A stretch of 64,000 nucleotides of DNA from Microbacterium foliorum (GTDB lineage: Bacteria; Actinomycetota; Actinomycetes; Actinomycetales; Microbacteriaceae), in the NCBI RefSeq assembly GCF_006385575.1, contig NZ_CP041040.1:3472001-3536000 (forward strand), read 5' to 3'. The translations under genes and the position numbers were made by a program. Of the stretch, positions 63,663 through 64,000 are shown piece by piece; within the stretch, counting starts at the first letter, position 1; each line of letters opens with the position of its first letter. Under the pieces are notes generated by a model, which worked only from the letters and a program-made list of their open reading frames with translations, searched no databases and was not told the origin of the DNA.

Positions 63663-64000
63663 ATGACCCGACAGATCCGCTTCAACGCCTTCGACATGAA
63701 CTGCGTCGCCCACCAATCGTCCGGTCTGTGGCGGCACCCGGACGACCGCTCGCGTCAGTACAACACCATCTCGTACTGGACCGATCTGGCGAAGCTGCTC
63801 GAGAGCGCGACCTTCGACGGCATCTTCATCGCCGACGTGCTCGGCACCTACGACGTCTACGGCGGCACCAACGAGGCCGCGATCCGCAACGGCGCGCAGG
63901 TTCCCGTGAACGACCCGATCCTGCTCGTGAGCGCGATGGCTGCCGTCACCGAGCACCTCGGTTTCGGCATCACGGCGGGCACCGCCTTCGAGCATCCGTA
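63663..64000 (+). CDS. LLM-class flavin monooxygenase, partial (NtaA/DszA family)
   Basis: Flavin-dependent monooxygenase, first 112 codons; the rest lies past the right edge. The start RFNAFDMNCVAHQSSGLWRHP and FDGIFIADVLGTYDVYGG are the NtaA/SnaA/SoxA-type opening, which act on FMNH2 with organosulfur or chelate substrates. No ribosome site stands out before the ATG; CTTGTCCCC precedes it. Confidence 0.88.
   Translation, partial: MTRQIRFNAFDMNCVAHQSSGLWRHPDDRSRQYNTISYWTDLAKLLESATFDGIFIADVLGTYDVYGGTNEAAIRNGAQVPVNDPILLVSAMAAVTEHLGFGITAGTAFEHP

Overview
The window is high-GC actinobacterial chromosome, most likely a Microbacteriaceae member close to Microbacterium. This rests on codon use, on family make-up (DUF222/HNH protein, 4-TMS holin-like protein, ECF41 sigma factor, ClgR-like regulator) and on actinobacterial promoter habits: many starts sit 6-7 bases after a TANNNT box, as in leaderless mRNAs. 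I see no rRNA, tRNA, CRISPR array, insertion sequence or prophage. It is mostly a tightly packed housekeeping, catabolic and transport region. No single large unknown system stands out; the interest lies in a few protein oddities and in unusually legible regulatory DNA.

Layout. 1-2.2 kb: Zur-type zinc importer (znuA-znuC-znuB, minus strand). 2.3-8.5 kb: alpha-glucoside ABC importer plus GH13 glucosidase, divergent from a ROK repressor. 8.5-12 kb: 2H phosphoesterase-like protein, LysR/DMT exporter pair, aldo/keto reductase. 12-16.7 kb: branched-chain 2-oxoacid dehydrogenase E1a-E1b-E2 and a HisC-type aminotransferase. 16.7-19.4 kb: holin-like membrane protein, an unusual two-gene WXG-like/hydrolase cassette, LMW phosphatase. 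19.4-33 kb: purB (apparent CTG start), two DHA2-type exporters, HTH regulators, sulfurtransferase, Zn-alcohol dehydrogenase, RibA, MarR and an efflux/aldo-keto/FMN-bind operon under an MmyB-type regulator. 33.5-35.2 kb: ClgR-like regulator facing a ClpP pair, one copy lacking the catalytic serine. 35.4-44.8 kb: thioesterase, methionine gamma-lyase-like enzyme with divergent Lrp regulator, acyl-CoA ligase, MATE exporter, amino-acid permease, aldo/keto reductase, YigZ protein. 44.8-51.1 kb: J-domain protein, then a LacI-controlled ABC importer with GH130 phosphorylase, ending in a 28-codon Tat-signal remnant. 51.1-57 kb: phosphatase, methyltransferase, Fur-catalase pair, hydrolase, MsrA/MsrB. 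57-64 kb: DUF808 protein, DUF222-HNH protein, NAD(P)-binding protein and ECF41 sigma factor sharing a mirror-symmetric promoter, beta-lactamase-like hydrolase, GNAT, PnuC, and the start of a flavin monooxygenase.

How the genes work together. Most transport loci are local regulons (regulator, operator, transporter, enzyme): Zur/zinc, ROK/alpha-glucosides, LacI/beta-mannosides, MmyB/efflux, Lrp/sulfur amino acid, Fur/catalase, ECF41/oxidoreductase. Both sugar importers lack an ATPase gene and presumably share one encoded elsewhere. Catalase, MsrA and MsrB form an oxidative-damage neighbourhood at 53-57 kb.
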